From NCBI GenBank assembly GCA_041558415.1, contig JBFFEY010000010.1:15366-79365 (forward strand): a stretch of 64,000 bases of DNA. The letters run 5' to 3'. This DNA comes from SG8-39 sp041558415 (GTDB lineage: Bacteria > Pseudomonadota > Gammaproteobacteria > Burkholderiales > SG8-39). Both the position numbers and the translations under genes were made by a program. Below the pieces are notes generated by a model. It was given only the letters and a program-made list of their open reading frames with translations, did no database searches and was not told where the DNA came from. This document shows, piece by piece, positions 17,065-26,419 of this stretch. The stretch's first letter is position 1, and each line of letters begins with the position of its first letter.

Positions 17065-18347
17065 TTGACGTTCAATTGCTCAGAACGCAGCTCGATGACG
17101 TCGCCGCACGGCTGGCGACGCGCGGCGCGCCGTTCGACCGCGAGGGCTTTCTCGCGCTGGAGGCGGAGCGCAAGACGATCCAGACGCGGACGCAGGAGCT
17201 GCAGAGCGCGCGCAATGCGCACGCCAAGAAAATCGGCCAGGCTAAATCGCGCGGCGAGGACACCACGGGGCTGGTGGCCGAGGCCGGTGGCATCAACCGC
17301 GAGCTCGGCGAGCTCGAGGCGCGCCTGGACGACGCACAGCGCCGCCTGCACGAGTTTCTCGCCGGCATCCCGAACCCGCCGCATGCCTCCGTGCCCCTCG
17401 GCAAGGGCGATGCGGACAACGTCGAGCGGCGCCGCTGGGGCGAGCCGCGCCGCTTCGATTTCACCGTCAGGGATCACGTCGATCTGGGCGAGGGCCTCGG
17501 GCAGCTCGACTTCGGGCTCGGCAGCAAGATCGCCGGCAGCCGCTTCGTGCTGATGCGCGGCACACTGGCGCGACTGCACCGTGCGATCGCGCAGTTCATG
17601 CTCGACGTGCACGCCGGCGAGCACGGCTATACGGAGGTCTACGCCCCGTACATCGTCAACGCGGATTCGATGTACGGCACCGGCCAGCTGCCGAAGTTCG
17701 AGCAGGACCTGTTCATCGTGCCGCGCGGCGACGAAAAATGGTATCTGATCCCCACCGCGGAAGTGCCGGTGACGAACATCGTGCGCGACACGATCGTGTC
17801 GGGCGAATCGCTGCCGCTGAAGTTCGTCTGCCACACGCCCTGCTTCCGCTCCGAGGCGGGCTCGTATGGCAAGGATACGCGCGGCATGATCCGCCAGCAT
17901 CAGTTCGACAAGGTCGAGCTGGTGCAGGTGGTGCGGCCGGAGGAGTCCTACGACGCCCTGGAGGCGCTCACGGCGCACGCCGAGAGCATCCTGCAGCGGC
18001 TCGAGCTGCCCTACCGCGTCATGGCGCTGTGCGCTGGGGACATGGGGGCCGCTTCGGCGAAGACCTACGATCTCGAGGTCTGGTTGCCCGCGCAGAAGGC
18101 CTATCGCGAGATTTCCTCATGCTCGAACTTCGAGGCCTACCAGGCGCGGCGCATGCAGGCGCGTTTCCGCAATGCGCGTGGTAAGCCGGAGCTGGTGCAC
18201 ACGCTGAACGGCTCGGGCCTCGCGGTGGGGCGGACGCTGGTCGCGATCCTGGAGAATTACCAGAATGCCGACGGCTCGGTGACGATTCCGCAGGCGCTGC
18301 GGCCCTACATGCGCGGTGCGGTGCAGATCGACAAAGAGGGCGCGTGA
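17061..18347 (+). CDS. serS: serine-tRNA ligase
   Basis: 428 residues, full length for bacterial SerRS. The N-terminal antiparallel coiled-coil arm (about residues 25-105) contacts the long variable arm of tRNA-Ser. Class II motif 2 is visible in CFRSEAGSYGKDTRGM, and motif 3 in GLAVGRTLVAILENYQ. It is the last gene of the ftsK operon, and a tRNA-Ser gene begins 39 bases downstream. Confidence 0.96.
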   Translation: MIDVQLLRTQLDDVAARLATRGAPFDREGFLALEAERKTIQTRTQELQSARNAHAKKIGQAKSRGEDTTGLVAEAGGINRELGELEARLDDAQRRLHEFLAGIPNPPHASVPLGKGDADNVERRRWGEPRRFDFTVRDHVDLGEGLGQLDFGLGSKIAGSRFVLMRGTLARLHRAIAQFMLDVHAGEHGYTEVYAPYIVNADSMYGTGQLPKFEQDLFIVPRGDEKWYLIPTAEVPVTNIVRDTIVSGESLPLKFVCHTPCFRSEAGSYGKDTRGMIRQHQFDKVELVQVVRPEESYDALEALTAHAESILQRLELPYRVMALCAGDMGAASAKTYDLEVWLPAQKAYREISSCSNFEAYQARRMQARFRNARGKPELVHTLNGSGLAVGRTLVAILENYQNADGSVTIPQALRPYMRGAVQIDKEGA

Positions 18348-18386
18348 TAAAATCCGCGCCGCGCGCAGGCCCCGCGTGCGCGCCGC

Positions 18387-18479
<93 letters not shown>

Positions 18480-18480
18480 T

Positions 18481-18509
18481 AAACCGCCCCGCCCCGGGGC
18501 GTTTTAGTT
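18481..18509 (+). terminator. Rho-independent terminator after tRNA-Ser
   Basis: Stem CGCCCC/GGGGCG with a GCCCC loop, flanked by TAAAC before and GTTTTAG after. It sits 5 bases beyond the tRNA 3' end and likely ends the serS/tRNA transcript. Confidence 0.75.
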
Positions 18510-18543
18510 TCGTGCACACAGGACAGCATCTGTGAGAGGGCAT

Positions 18544-20862
18544 ATGACGGAACTTGCGATCCAGTTCGATCCCGAATCGGCGCGCTTCGGCGCCTCGCGC
18601 TCGCAAAAGCGCATCGAGGACGATCGCCTGCTCACCGGTCGGGGGCTGTTCAGCGACGACCGCGCCTTTCCCGAGGCGGCCGCGCTGGTCCTGGTGCGCT
18701 CGCCCTATGCCCACGCACGCGTGGCGTCGATCGATCTTGCCGAGGCGCGCAGCGCGCCCGGTGTGCTCGCCGCCTGGTCGATTGAGGACCTCAAGCAGGA
18801 CGGCCTCGGCCATATTCCGTTCCCGCCGCTGTTCAAGCAGGCCGACGGCTCGCCGATGGAGGCGCCGTTGCGCACGCTGCTCGCCGACGGCACGGTGTAT
18901 TACGTCGGACAGGGGGTCGTCGCGGTCGTCGCGCAGACGCGCGAGCAGGCGCAGGACGCCGCCGAGCGCGTACTGATCGATTTCGACGAACTGCCCTGCG
19001 TCATCGATCCGCGACGCGCGATCGAGGCCGGTGCGCCGCAGTTGTGGCCCGGCGCACCGAACAACATCGCGGCCGAATCGCGCTACGGCGATGCCAAGGC
19101 CACGGATGAGGCCATCGCGCGGGCGGCGCACGTCGTCGAGCTCGAGCTGCACAACCAGCGCTTGATCGCGAACGCCATCGAACCGCGCTGCGCGATCGCG
19201 GTGCACGCGTCCGGGCGCACCACGCTCTACACGCAGAACCAGACCTCGACCGGGGCGCGCCAGCTTCTGGGCGACGTCTTCAAGACGAAGCGCGAGGATT
19301 TCCGCATCATTGTGGGCGACATCGGCGGCGGTTTCGGCATGAAGACCGGCCTCACGCCGGAAGACGCGCTGGTGTGCTACGCGGCGCGCAAGCTCGGCCG
19401 CGCGGTCAAGTGGCGTGGCGAGCGCAGCGAAGAGTTCCTCGCCGCGCACATGGCGCGCGACCAGCATTATTCGGCGGCGCTGGCGCTCGACAAGGACGGC
19501 AAGATCCTCGGCCTGCGCATGCGCATGATCGCCAACATCGGCGCCGTGCCGGTCGGCTCGTCGGCGATCATTCCGCTGACGATGGTGCCGAGAGTGCAGG
19601 CCACCGTCTACCACCTGCCGGTGATCGATTACCACCTGCGAGCCGTGCTGACGAACACGATGGCCACGGGGGCCTACCGCGGCGCCGGTCGCCCCGAGGC
19701 GAACTTCCTCATGGAGCGCCTAATGGACCGTGCGGCGCGCGAGATGAAGATCGACCCCGTGGAGCTGCGGCGGCGCAATTTCATCCGCCCCGAGCAGTTT
19801 CCCTACGCCACCCACCTAGGTGAAACCTACGACGTTGGCGATTTTGCGCGCGTGCTCGATCGCGCCCTGGAAGCGGCGGACTGGAAAGGCTACCCGGCGC
19901 GTGCGGCCCAGTCCAAGCGCCGCGGCAGGCTGCGCGGCCGAGGCCTGTCGAGCTATCTTGAATGGACCGGCGCGCTACCGACCGAGACGGTGGACATTGA
20001 GATCACCGCTGACGGCAGCGTCACGGTGTTCTCCGGCACACAGGCCATGGGCCAGGGGCTGGAGACGACCTACACGCAGCTGATTACCGAGGTGCTGCAG
20101 ATCCCAATCGAAAAAATCGAGATCGTGCAGGGCGACACCGACCGCGCGAACGGCGTCGGCAGCGTCGGGTCGCGCTCGGCGTTCGTCGGCGGCTCGGCCG
20201 TCGTCGCGGCCGGCCGCGAGGTCATCGTGCGCGGCAAGCAGCTCGCTGCGGAGGTGCTGGAGGCGGCGCCGGGCGACATCGAGTACCGCGACGGTCAGTT
20301 CCGCATCGCAGGCACCGACCGCAGCATCGGTCTCGCCGAGCTCGCATCGCGCCAGCCCGAGCGCATCGTGCGCGTCTCGGCGACGCAGACGCCGTCGACG
20401 CCGAGCTGGCCGAACGGCGCACAGATCTGCGAAGTCGAGATCGACGAGGAAACCGGCGTGGTCGAGGTGGTACGGCATTCCAGCTGCGACGACCTCGGCC
20501 GCATCATCAATTACCCGATCGTCGAAGGGCAGGTGCACGGCGGCGTTGCGCAGGGACTCGGGCAGGCGCTGTTCGAGCAGGCGGTGTACGACGCAGCGAG
20601 CGGCCAGCTGCTGACCGGGTCGCTGATGGATTACGCGCTGCCGCGCGCCTCCGATCTGCCGGCGGTGCACTGCGCGTTCGAAGAAGGCATTCCTTGCAAG
20701 ACGAACCTGCTTGGGGTGAAGGGCTGCGGCGAGATCGGCACGATCGGCTCGGTACCGGCCGCGGTGCACGCGGTGCTCGATGCGCTCGCCGAGCGCGGCG
20801 TGTCGCACCTGGAGATGCCGTTGACGGCCGAGCGCATCTGGCGCGCGCTGCGCGCGGGCTGA
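18544..20862 (+). CDS. xanthine dehydrogenase/CO-dehydrogenase-like molybdopterin-binding subunit (form II type)
   Basis: 772 residues of the molybdenum hydroxylase large-subunit family. Seen: the a/b hammerhead start (KRIEDDRLLTGRGLFSDD), GDIGGGFGMKTGLTPEDAL, the active-site loop AYRGAGRPEANF, QAMGQGLETTYTQ, and the catalytic Glu in GVKGCGEIGTIGSVPA. The loop is AYRGAGR, not the AYxCSFR of true CO dehydrogenases, so the substrate is probably an aldehyde, a purine or another heterocycle. No iron-sulfur (CoxS) or FAD (CoxM) subunit gene is adjacent, which is unusual. ATG 18544 follows a good GAGAGG ribosome-binding site. Confidence 0.88.
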   Translation: MTELAIQFDPESARFGASRSQKRIEDDRLLTGRGLFSDDRAFPEAAALVLVRSPYAHARVASIDLAEARSAPGVLAAWSIEDLKQDGLGHIPFPPLFKQADGSPMEAPLRTLLADGTVYYVGQGVVAVVAQTREQAQDAAERVLIDFDELPCVIDPRRAIEAGAPQLWPGAPNNIAAESRYGDAKATDEAIARAAHVVELELHNQRLIANAIEPRCAIAVHASGRTTLYTQNQTSTGARQLLGDVFKTKREDFRIIVGDIGGGFGMKTGLTPEDALVCYAARKLGRAVKWRGERSEEFLAAHMARDQHYSAALALDKDGKILGLRMRMIANIGAVPVGSSAIIPLTMVPRVQATVYHLPVIDYHLRAVLTNTMATGAYRGAGRPEANFLMERLMDRAAREMKIDPVELRRRNFIRPEQFPYATHLGETYDVGDFARVLDRALEAADWKGYPARAAQSKRRGRLRGRGLSSYLEWTGALPTETVDIEITADGSVTVFSGTQAMGQGLETTYTQLITEVLQIPIEKIEIVQGDTDRANGVGSVGSRSAFVGGSAVVAAGREVIVRGKQLAAEVLEAAPGDIEYRDGQFRIAGTDRSIGLAELASRQPERIVRVSATQTPSTPSWPNGAQICEVEIDEETGVVEVVRHSSCDDLGRIINYPIVEGQVHGGVAQGLGQALFEQAVYDAASGQLLTGSLMDYALPRASDLPAVHCAFEEGIPCKTNLLGVKGCGEIGTIGSVPAAVHAVLDALAERGVSHLEMPLTAERIWRALRAG

Positions 20863-20903
20863 GGCGCTGCCCCGCAGGGGCGGGGTGTATAGTGAGGCGC
20901 GCC

Positions 20904-21767
20904 ATGCGCAGTGCCATCCCGGCTGCGAGCGGCGCACAGTTGTCCGGGCGGGACCGCCAGCTGCGCCTGCTCGAATATGCGGTCGCCGCGTCGATCACGC
21001 TGCATGTGCTTGCCTTTGCGGCGCTGCAGACAGTGACGCCTGCGCCAGCTCCTGCGGCGGTCGTTCCCGAGCAGATCAGCGCACGACTGGTCGAGTCGCA
21101 GCCGGTGCCGGACGCGTCACCCCCGGCGCCTGCGCCGCCGGCCGAATCCGAGCCTGAGCCGAAGCCGGGATCGAAAACCGCAGCCGAGAGGCCGCGAGCC
21201 GAGGTCGAGCAAAGGGCGCCACGGCCCGAGGCCGCAGCAGAGGTCGTACCAATAAGCGGTCCGCAGCCGAAGCCGGACAGAGCCCCGAAGGCGGCAGCGA
21301 GGCTGGGGACGAAACCCAAACCCGAGCCACGCAGGGTGCGACCGGCCGAGGATCAGGCGCCGCGCGCACCACCCGCCAGCGAACGCGCGCTTTCAGCGCC
21401 GCCCGCTGCAACCGCGCGCGCGGCGCCGGCATCCGCGGCGCCGCCGGGCGCATCGGTCGATGCGGACGTGCTCTCGCACTATCGGCTTCAGCTGATCGGC
21501 GCGGCACGCCGCTACAAACGCTACCCTCGCGCAGCGATCGACAATCAGTGGGAGGGCGCCGCGGAGATCGCGATGCTGGTCGATGCCGACGGCCGCATTC
21601 GCAACATGACGATCAGCCGCTCGAGCGGTCACGAACTGCTTGACCGTGAGGCAATCGACATGTTCCGCAAGGCGAAGCCGCTGGTGCCGATTCCCCCCGC
21701 ACTGCGTGGCCGCGAGTTCCGCGTGACGCTGAAGGCAATTTACAGCCTGCGCGATCCCGGCGCCTGA
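20904..21767 (+). CDS. tonB: TonB-like energy transducer
   Basis: 287 residues. One N-terminal membrane helix (about 24-42, LEYAVAASITLHVLAFAAL) carries the conserved type of His within the helix. A long Pro-, Ala-, Glu- and Lys-rich periplasmic spacer follows. The C-terminal domain (about 190-287) has YKRYPRAAIDNQWEGAAEIAMLV, the TonB fold. TonB passes proton-motive energy from ExbB/ExbD to outer-membrane receptors; neither exbB, exbD nor a receptor is nearby. In-frame GTG 20892 is an alternative start. The neighbouring ferric transporter genes suggest an iron context. Confidence 0.88.
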   Translation: MRSAIPAASGAQLSGRDRQLRLLEYAVAASITLHVLAFAALQTVTPAPAPAAVVPEQISARLVESQPVPDASPPAPAPPAESEPEPKPGSKTAAERPRAEVEQRAPRPEAAAEVVPISGPQPKPDRAPKAAARLGTKPKPEPRRVRPAEDQAPRAPPASERALSAPPAATARAAPASAAPPGASVDADVLSHYRLQLIGAARRYKRYPRAAIDNQWEGAAEIAMLVDADGRIRNMTISRSSGHELLDREAIDMFRKAKPLVPIPPALRGREFRVTLKAIYSLRDPGA

Positions 21768-21771
21768 AGCC

Positions 21772-22866
21772 TCAGCCGGTGGCGGCCGTTGCGAGCGGGG
21801 CGAATGCCACCACGTGATCGACGTCGAGCCGGATGCCGATGCGCTCGCCGATCGCGTGGTTATGGTGGCTGGGAACGAGCGCGAGGACGGTACGCCCGCT
21901 TTCCAGCCGCAGCGTGTAAAGAATGTCCGCACCGCGAAACGCCTTCTTCACCACCTCGGCCTTCATGCTCGAAGCATCGTCGTGCACGATGTCATCCGGC
22001 CGCAGCAGAACGTCGGCCATGCAGCCCCGGCCGCAGTTATCGCAGCCCTGTTGGCAGGCGGCCGGCACGTCGCCGTCGAGCACACCCAGCTCGATCTCGA
22101 CGCGATGCGCGTTTAGCACGCGCGCCGGCAGAAACACGCCCTGGCCGACGAAATCAGCGACGAAGCGGTTCACCGGTTCGTGGTAGAGCGCATAGGGCGT
22201 ATCCCATTGCGCGATACAGCCCTCGTTCATGACACCGATTTCGTCGGCCATGGCGAAGGCTTCCTGCTGGTCATGCGTGACCAGCACTGCGGTCGCACCG
22301 CTGGCTTTGATGATGTCGCGTACCTCGACCGAAAGCTGTTCGCGCAGCTCGACGTCCAGGTTCGAGAACGGCTCGTCGAGCAGCAGCAGATCGGGGCGTG
22401 GCGCCAGCGCACGCGCAAGCGCGACACGCTGTTGCTGGCCCCCGGAGAGTTCGTGCGGATACTGCTCGACGCTGGCGCCGAGTCGGACCAGTTCGGCGAG
22501 TTCGCGCACGCGCGCGCTGCGTGCCGGCGCAGGCCAGCTGCGCAGACCAAAGGCGATGTTCTGCGCGACGCTGAGATGCGGAAACAGCGCGAAATCCTGG
22601 AACACCATGCCGATGCGGCGCCGCTCCGGCGGAACGATCCTGCCGGGCGCGCTGACGCGCTCGCCATTCAGGCGGACCTCGCCGCGACGCGGTGGTTCGA
22701 ACCCGGCGATGCAGCGCAGCACGGTCGTCTTGCCGCAGCCGCTCGGCCCGAGCAGGCAGCCGATGGTGCCACGCGCGAGCGAGAAGGACAGCCCGTGCAC
22801 CACCTCGTTCGCGCCGTAGGCGAGATGTAGGTCATCGATCTCGAGGAGCAGATCGCTAGGGGGCAT
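21772..22866 (-). CDS. fbpC: ferric iron ABC transporter ATP-binding protein (FbpC type)
   Basis: 364 residues from ATG 22866; an upstream in-frame start at 22905 would place the Fur palindrome at the gene's edge and is unlikely. Walker A GPSGCGKTT, Q-loop VFQDFALFPHLSV, signature LSGGQQQRVAL, Walker B LLLLDEPFSNLD and switch His (VTHDQ) are all intact. The C-terminal regulatory domain holds an unusual cluster, CQQGCDNCGRGC (Cys271, 275, 278, 282). It is divergent from the permease gene, with a Fur-like palindrome between them. Confidence 0.9.
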   Translation of the reverse strand: MPPSDLLLEIDDLHLAYGANEVVHGLSFSLARGTIGCLLGPSGCGKTTVLRCIAGFEPPRRGEVRLNGERVSAPGRIVPPERRRIGMVFQDFALFPHLSVAQNIAFGLRSWPAPARSARVRELAELVRLGASVEQYPHELSGGQQQRVALARALAPRPDLLLLDEPFSNLDVELREQLSVEVRDIIKASGATAVLVTHDQQEAFAMADEIGVMNEGCIAQWDTPYALYHEPVNRFVADFVGQGVFLPARVLNAHRVEIELGVLDGDVPAACQQGCDNCGRGCMADVLLRPDDIVHDDASSMKAEVVKKAFRGADILYTLRLESGRTVLALVPSHHNHAIGERIGIRLDVDHVVAFAPLATAATG

Positions 22867-22902
22867 ACGGCGATTATAAGAGGGCAGGGTCCCAAACAAG
22901 AG

Positions 22903-22917
22903 CAATAATCATTATTG
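22903..22917. promoter_or_regulatory. Fur-box-like palindrome between fbpC and fbpB
   Basis: A perfect 15-bp inverted repeat CAATAATCATTATTG (7-1-7), close to the Fur core TGATAATNATTATCA with two changes per arm. It lies in the 94-base gap between divergent fbpC and fbpB, so one operator could repress both when iron is plentiful. Confidence 0.75.
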
Positions 22918-22960
22918 ATAAGCTTGTGCGTCCGCACAAATCCGGTACAAGCTTGGGGCT

Positions 22961-24628
22961 ATGGAGAGCGTCTCGGCCGGCACGTTGTCCCTGAAGTCCA
23001 CGGGGTTTCGGCTCGGCTCGCTCGGCTGGTGCGCGGTTGCCGCCGCCGCGCTGCTCACCTTCCCGCTGCTTGCCGTCCTTGCCAACGTGCTGCACGGCGG
23101 TGCTGGCAGCTTCGCCCACCTCGCGGCGACCGTTCTGCCGCGCTACTTGGGCAACACGGCGCTGCTCCTGCTCGGCGTCAGCTGGGGCGTGATCTCGATT
23201 GGCGTGCTCTCGGCCTGGCTGGTCACCGCGTACCAATTCCCCGGTCGGCGCGTGCTCGAGTGGGCGCTGATGCTGCCGCTCGCCATGCCGGCGTACGTCA
23301 TGGCGTACGCCTACACCGACTGGCTGCAGTTCACCGGCCCGGTGCAAACGCTGCTGCGCGATCTGTTTGCCTGGCGCGCGCGCGAATACTGGTTTCCGGA
23401 AATCCGTTCGCTGTGGGGCGCGGCCGCAATGCTTTCGTTCGCGCTCTATCCCTATGTCTACCTGATCGCGCGCACCGCGTTTCTGGATCTGTCGCGCCAC
23501 GCCGTCGAAGCGGGACGCCTGGCCGGGCTCTCGGCGTGGCGCAGTTTCTTTCACGTCGCCGTGCCGCTCGCGCGGCCGGCAATTGCCGCGGGTACGGCGC
23601 TTGCCCTGATGGAGACGCTCGCCGATTTCGGCACGGTTTCCTATTTCGCCGTCGACGTCTTTACCACGGGCATTTTCAAGGCCTGGTTGTCGATGGGCGA
23701 CAGCGTTACGGCGGCGCAGTTGTCGAGCTGCCTGCTGCTTTTCGTTGCCGTGGTGCTCGCCCTCGAGCGCGTTAGTCGAGGCCGGGCGGCGTATCACAGC
23801 GGTATGCCGCGCAAGCGATTGCCGCCACAGCCGCTGCGCGGCGCGTTCGGCGCGCTGGCGCTGATCGCCTGCGCGGCGCCCGTGATCTTCGGCTTCCTCC
23901 TGCCGGTGGGCATCCTGCTCGACCTTGCCATGGGCGATCCGGACGTGCGCTGGGGTGATCGGCTGTTCACCCTGATTGGCAACAGCACGTCGGTCGCCGC
24001 GATTACCGCCAGCGCCGCCGTGCTGCTCGCTGCGGTCATGGCCTACGCCGGGCGCCTGGTGCGCCGACCGCTGGTCGGCGTCGCCAACCGCGCCGCTTCG
24101 CTCGGCTACGCGATCCCGGGCGCGGTGATCGCGGTTGGCGTGCTGGTGCCCCTCGGTCGGCTCGATAACTGGCTCGCCGACGCAATCGAGCAGGCGCTCG
24201 GCGTGCGGGTCGGTCTGCTGCTGACCGGCACCATCGTCGCGCTCGTCTACGCCTACCTGGTGCGCTTTCTCGCGATTGCCCTGCAGACGATCGAGGCGGG
24301 ACTCGCCAAGGTGCGCCCGAGCATGGACGATGCGGCGCGTAGCCTCGGCGCCTCGCCAGGCGCCACGCTGCTGCGCGTGCACATGCCGCTGCTGGCCTCG
24401 AGTTTCTCCGCCGCGGCGCTGCTCGTTTTCGTCGACGTGATGAAGGAGCTTCCGGCGACTTTCGCGCTGCGGCCGTTCAACTTCGACACGCTCGCCGTCG
24501 AGGCCTATCACCTGGCGAAGGACGAGCGCCTCGCCGAGGCCGCGGTGCCCTCGCTCGTCATCGTCGCGGTCGGCCTGCTGCCGCTGCTCCTTGTCTCGCG
24601 CCGGTTGATGCGGCCGGCCACGGACTAA
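22961..24628 (+). CDS. fbpB: ferric iron ABC transporter permease (FbpB type)
   Basis: 555 residues, a double-length permease with two copies of the binding-protein-dependent transport domain and about 12 membrane helices. The EAA loops that meet FbpC are visible: EAGRLAGLSAWRSFFHVAVP in the first half and MDDAARSLGASPGATLLRVH in the second. The length is typical for FbpB/HitB/SfuB. It is convergent with fbpA, whose stop lies 12 bases away. Confidence 0.9.
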   Translation: MESVSAGTLSLKSTGFRLGSLGWCAVAAAALLTFPLLAVLANVLHGGAGSFAHLAATVLPRYLGNTALLLLGVSWGVISIGVLSAWLVTAYQFPGRRVLEWALMLPLAMPAYVMAYAYTDWLQFTGPVQTLLRDLFAWRAREYWFPEIRSLWGAAAMLSFALYPYVYLIARTAFLDLSRHAVEAGRLAGLSAWRSFFHVAVPLARPAIAAGTALALMETLADFGTVSYFAVDVFTTGIFKAWLSMGDSVTAAQLSSCLLLFVAVVLALERVSRGRAAYHSGMPRKRLPPQPLRGAFGALALIACAAPVIFGFLLPVGILLDLAMGDPDVRWGDRLFTLIGNSTSVAAITASAAVLLAAVMAYAGRLVRRPLVGVANRAASLGYAIPGAVIAVGVLVPLGRLDNWLADAIEQALGVRVGLLLTGTIVALVYAYLVRFLAIALQTIEAGLAKVRPSMDDAARSLGASPGATLLRVHMPLLASSFSAAALLVFVDVMKELPATFALRPFNFDTLAVEAYHLAKDERLAEAAVPSLVIVAVGLLPLLLVSRRLMRPATD

Positions 24629-24640
24629 TCCGCGCGCGGC

Positions 24641-25654
24641 CTAGCGCCAGGCGACGCGGTCGAACAACTTCTGCGAATCGGCCTGGTTGCGTCCGAACGC
24701 CGCGACGTTTACCGGGTCGGGCTTGACCTGGCCGAAGCTTGCCAGCACGGGGTTCGTTACCTTGACGCTCGCGACGACCGGCCATTCGTTGTTGCCATCA
24801 GCGAAGTAGCGTTGCGCCGCATCGCTCGCCAGGTATTCGAGAAACTTCACGGCGGCACCACGGTGCGGCGCGTGTTTCAGCACGCCGGCGCCCGAGATGT
24901 TGAAGTGCGTGCCACGCCCCGATTGATTGGGGAACACCACGCCGAGCTGATCCGCGGCGTCGCGATCGGCGGCCTTCTGCGAACGCGCGAGGCGGACGTA
25001 ATAGTAGTGGTTGGCGAGCGCGACATCGCATTCGCCCGCCGCGACCCCGCGCATCTGGTCGGTGTCGCCGCCTTTCGGCGCGCGCGCCAGGTTTGCCTTC
25101 ACCGCCCGGGCCCAGGTCTCCGCCTCCGCCGTGCCGAGGTGTTCGATGAGAGAGCCCATCAGCGACAGGTTGTAGATGTGCGTTCCAGAGCGCACGCAGA
25201 TGCGCCCCTTCCACTTCGGCTCGGCGAGCGACTCATAGGTCGGGATTTCTTCGGGCTTTACCTTCGCCTTGTTGTAGACGATCACGCGCGCGCGCAGCGA
25301 AAAGCCGTACCACTCGCCCTGCGGGTCGCGAAAGTTCGACGGTATGCGCGCATCGAGCGTTGCCGAGCGCACGGTCTGGAACAGGCCGAGCTGCTGCGCG
25401 CGCCACAGGCGACCGGCGTCGGTGGTGATGAGCACGTCGGCCGGACTGTGGCTGCCCTCGTTGCGGATGCGCTCGATGAGCGCGTCCTCCTTGGCCTCGA
25501 TGCGGTTGACGCGAATGCCGGTGGCCTTGGTGAATCCGACGTAGAGCGCGTCGTCGCTGCGATAGTGACGCGAAGAGTAGATGTTGAGCGTTTTTTCCTC
25601 GGCCTGCGCAAGGCCGACCAGAGCCGCGAGTGTCAGCGCGATGATCGTTTTCAT
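24641..25654 (-). CDS. fbpA: periplasmic ferric iron-binding protein (FbpA type)
   Basis: 337 residues. The signal peptide MKTIIALTLAALVGLAQA is followed by EKTLNIYSSRHYRSD. The C-terminal lobe contains NHYYYVRL, where adjacent tyrosines ligate Fe3+ in FbpA/FutA-type proteins. It is a class II-like extracellular binding protein delivering iron to FbpB/FbpC. It is encoded on the opposite strand to fbpB, with its own Fur box upstream. Confidence 0.91.
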   Translation of the reverse strand: MKTIIALTLAALVGLAQAEEKTLNIYSSRHYRSDDALYVGFTKATGIRVNRIEAKEDALIERIRNEGSHSPADVLITTDAGRLWRAQQLGLFQTVRSATLDARIPSNFRDPQGEWYGFSLRARVIVYNKAKVKPEEIPTYESLAEPKWKGRICVRSGTHIYNLSLMGSLIEHLGTAEAETWARAVKANLARAPKGGDTDQMRGVAAGECDVALANHYYYVRLARSQKAADRDAADQLGVVFPNQSGRGTHFNISGAGVLKHAPHRGAAVKFLEYLASDAAQRYFADGNNEWPVVASVKVTNPVLASFGQVKPDPVNVAAFGRNQADSQKLFDRVAWR

Positions 25655-25719
25655 TGAAAATCAGACAGGTAGAGGATCGGAAGGCCGCATGATAGGAAGC
25701 GGGCTGGAAGGTTGTCAAT

Positions 25720-25738
25720 GAGAATGAGAATGATTATC
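25720..25738 (-). promoter_or_regulatory. Fur box upstream of fbpA
   Basis: GAGAATGAGAATGATTATC matches the 19-bp Fur consensus GATAATGATAATCATTATC at 16 of 19 positions. It lies about 65 bases before the fbpA start, where it would block transcription under iron-replete conditions. Confidence 0.82.
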
Positions 25739-25794
25739 GTTGATATAGGTCAAAACCGCCAAATTCAGTGCACTCCTCACTCATAAAGCCAACC

Positions 25795-26310
25795 TCAGAG
25801 ACGCTCGGTCGGCGGGTATATGCGGCGTGCGCCGTCGAAGCGGCGAACCCAGTACCGCGTGCGCAAGCTTTCAATCCTCACCCGCGCGCCCCTGCGCGGG
25901 GCATGGATGAACTTGCCCTGGCCGAGATAGATGCCGACATGCGAGTACGGACGGTTCAGGGTGTTGTAGAAGACGAGGTCGCCGGGGCGCAACTGCTCGA
26001 AAGCGATGGTCGTCCCGTGATCGCTCTGCGCACGGGCATTGTGCGGCAGCTCGAGACCCCAGGCGGTCTTGAAGACATGCGCGACCAAGCCGCTGCAGTC
26101 GAAGCCGTTGGCCAGCGAGCGCCCGCCGTACCGATACTCGGTATCGAGCGCCATAATCGCCTGCAGCAAAGCTTCGGTGTGCTGCGGCGTGGCGGCCAGC
26201 GGCGCCGGGCCAGATGCATCGGGCGGTGGCTTCGCAGGTTGCGGTACGATCGATCCGCAGCCCAATAGAAGCACACAAAAAGATATCGAATACAGAAACT
26301 TATAACGCAT
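25795..26310 (-). CDS. NlpC/P60 family lipoprotein endopeptidase
   Basis: 171 residues. A short signal peptide ends in the lipobox LLGC (Cys near 18), so the protein is probably outer-membrane anchored. The NlpC/P60 domain starts at YRYGG. Its catalytic Cys is in FDCSGLVAHVF, with the first His in HVGIYLG and the third residue in FIHAPRRG. These enzymes cut peptidoglycan stem peptides (Spr/MepS-like). The surrounding sequence from 25.7 to 26.4 kb is AT-richer than average. It is not in an operon with fbpA, since the Fur box lies between. Confidence 0.88.
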   Translation of the reverse strand: MRYKFLYSISFCVLLLGCGSIVPQPAKPPPDASGPAPLAATPQHTEALLQAIMALDTEYRYGGRSLANGFDCSGLVAHVFKTAWGLELPHNARAQSDHGTTIAFEQLRPGDLVFYNTLNRPYSHVGIYLGQGKFIHAPRRGARVRIESLRTRYWVRRFDGARRIYPPTERL

Positions 26311-26419
26311 CGCTAAAGTAATTTAGATTAGGGTGCCGCCGAAGTCAAAGCGAAGCGAGGGTCAGCGCGGAGCCGGACACCCGCGTTAAGCGCGAGTAAG
26401 TGCGTCGGAGCGCATAAAT

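Noticed and set aside
18544..20862. True carbon monoxide dehydrogenase (CoxL form I)
   Set aside because: The active-site loop is AYRGAGR, lacking the AYxCSFR cysteine needed for the Mo-Cu site.
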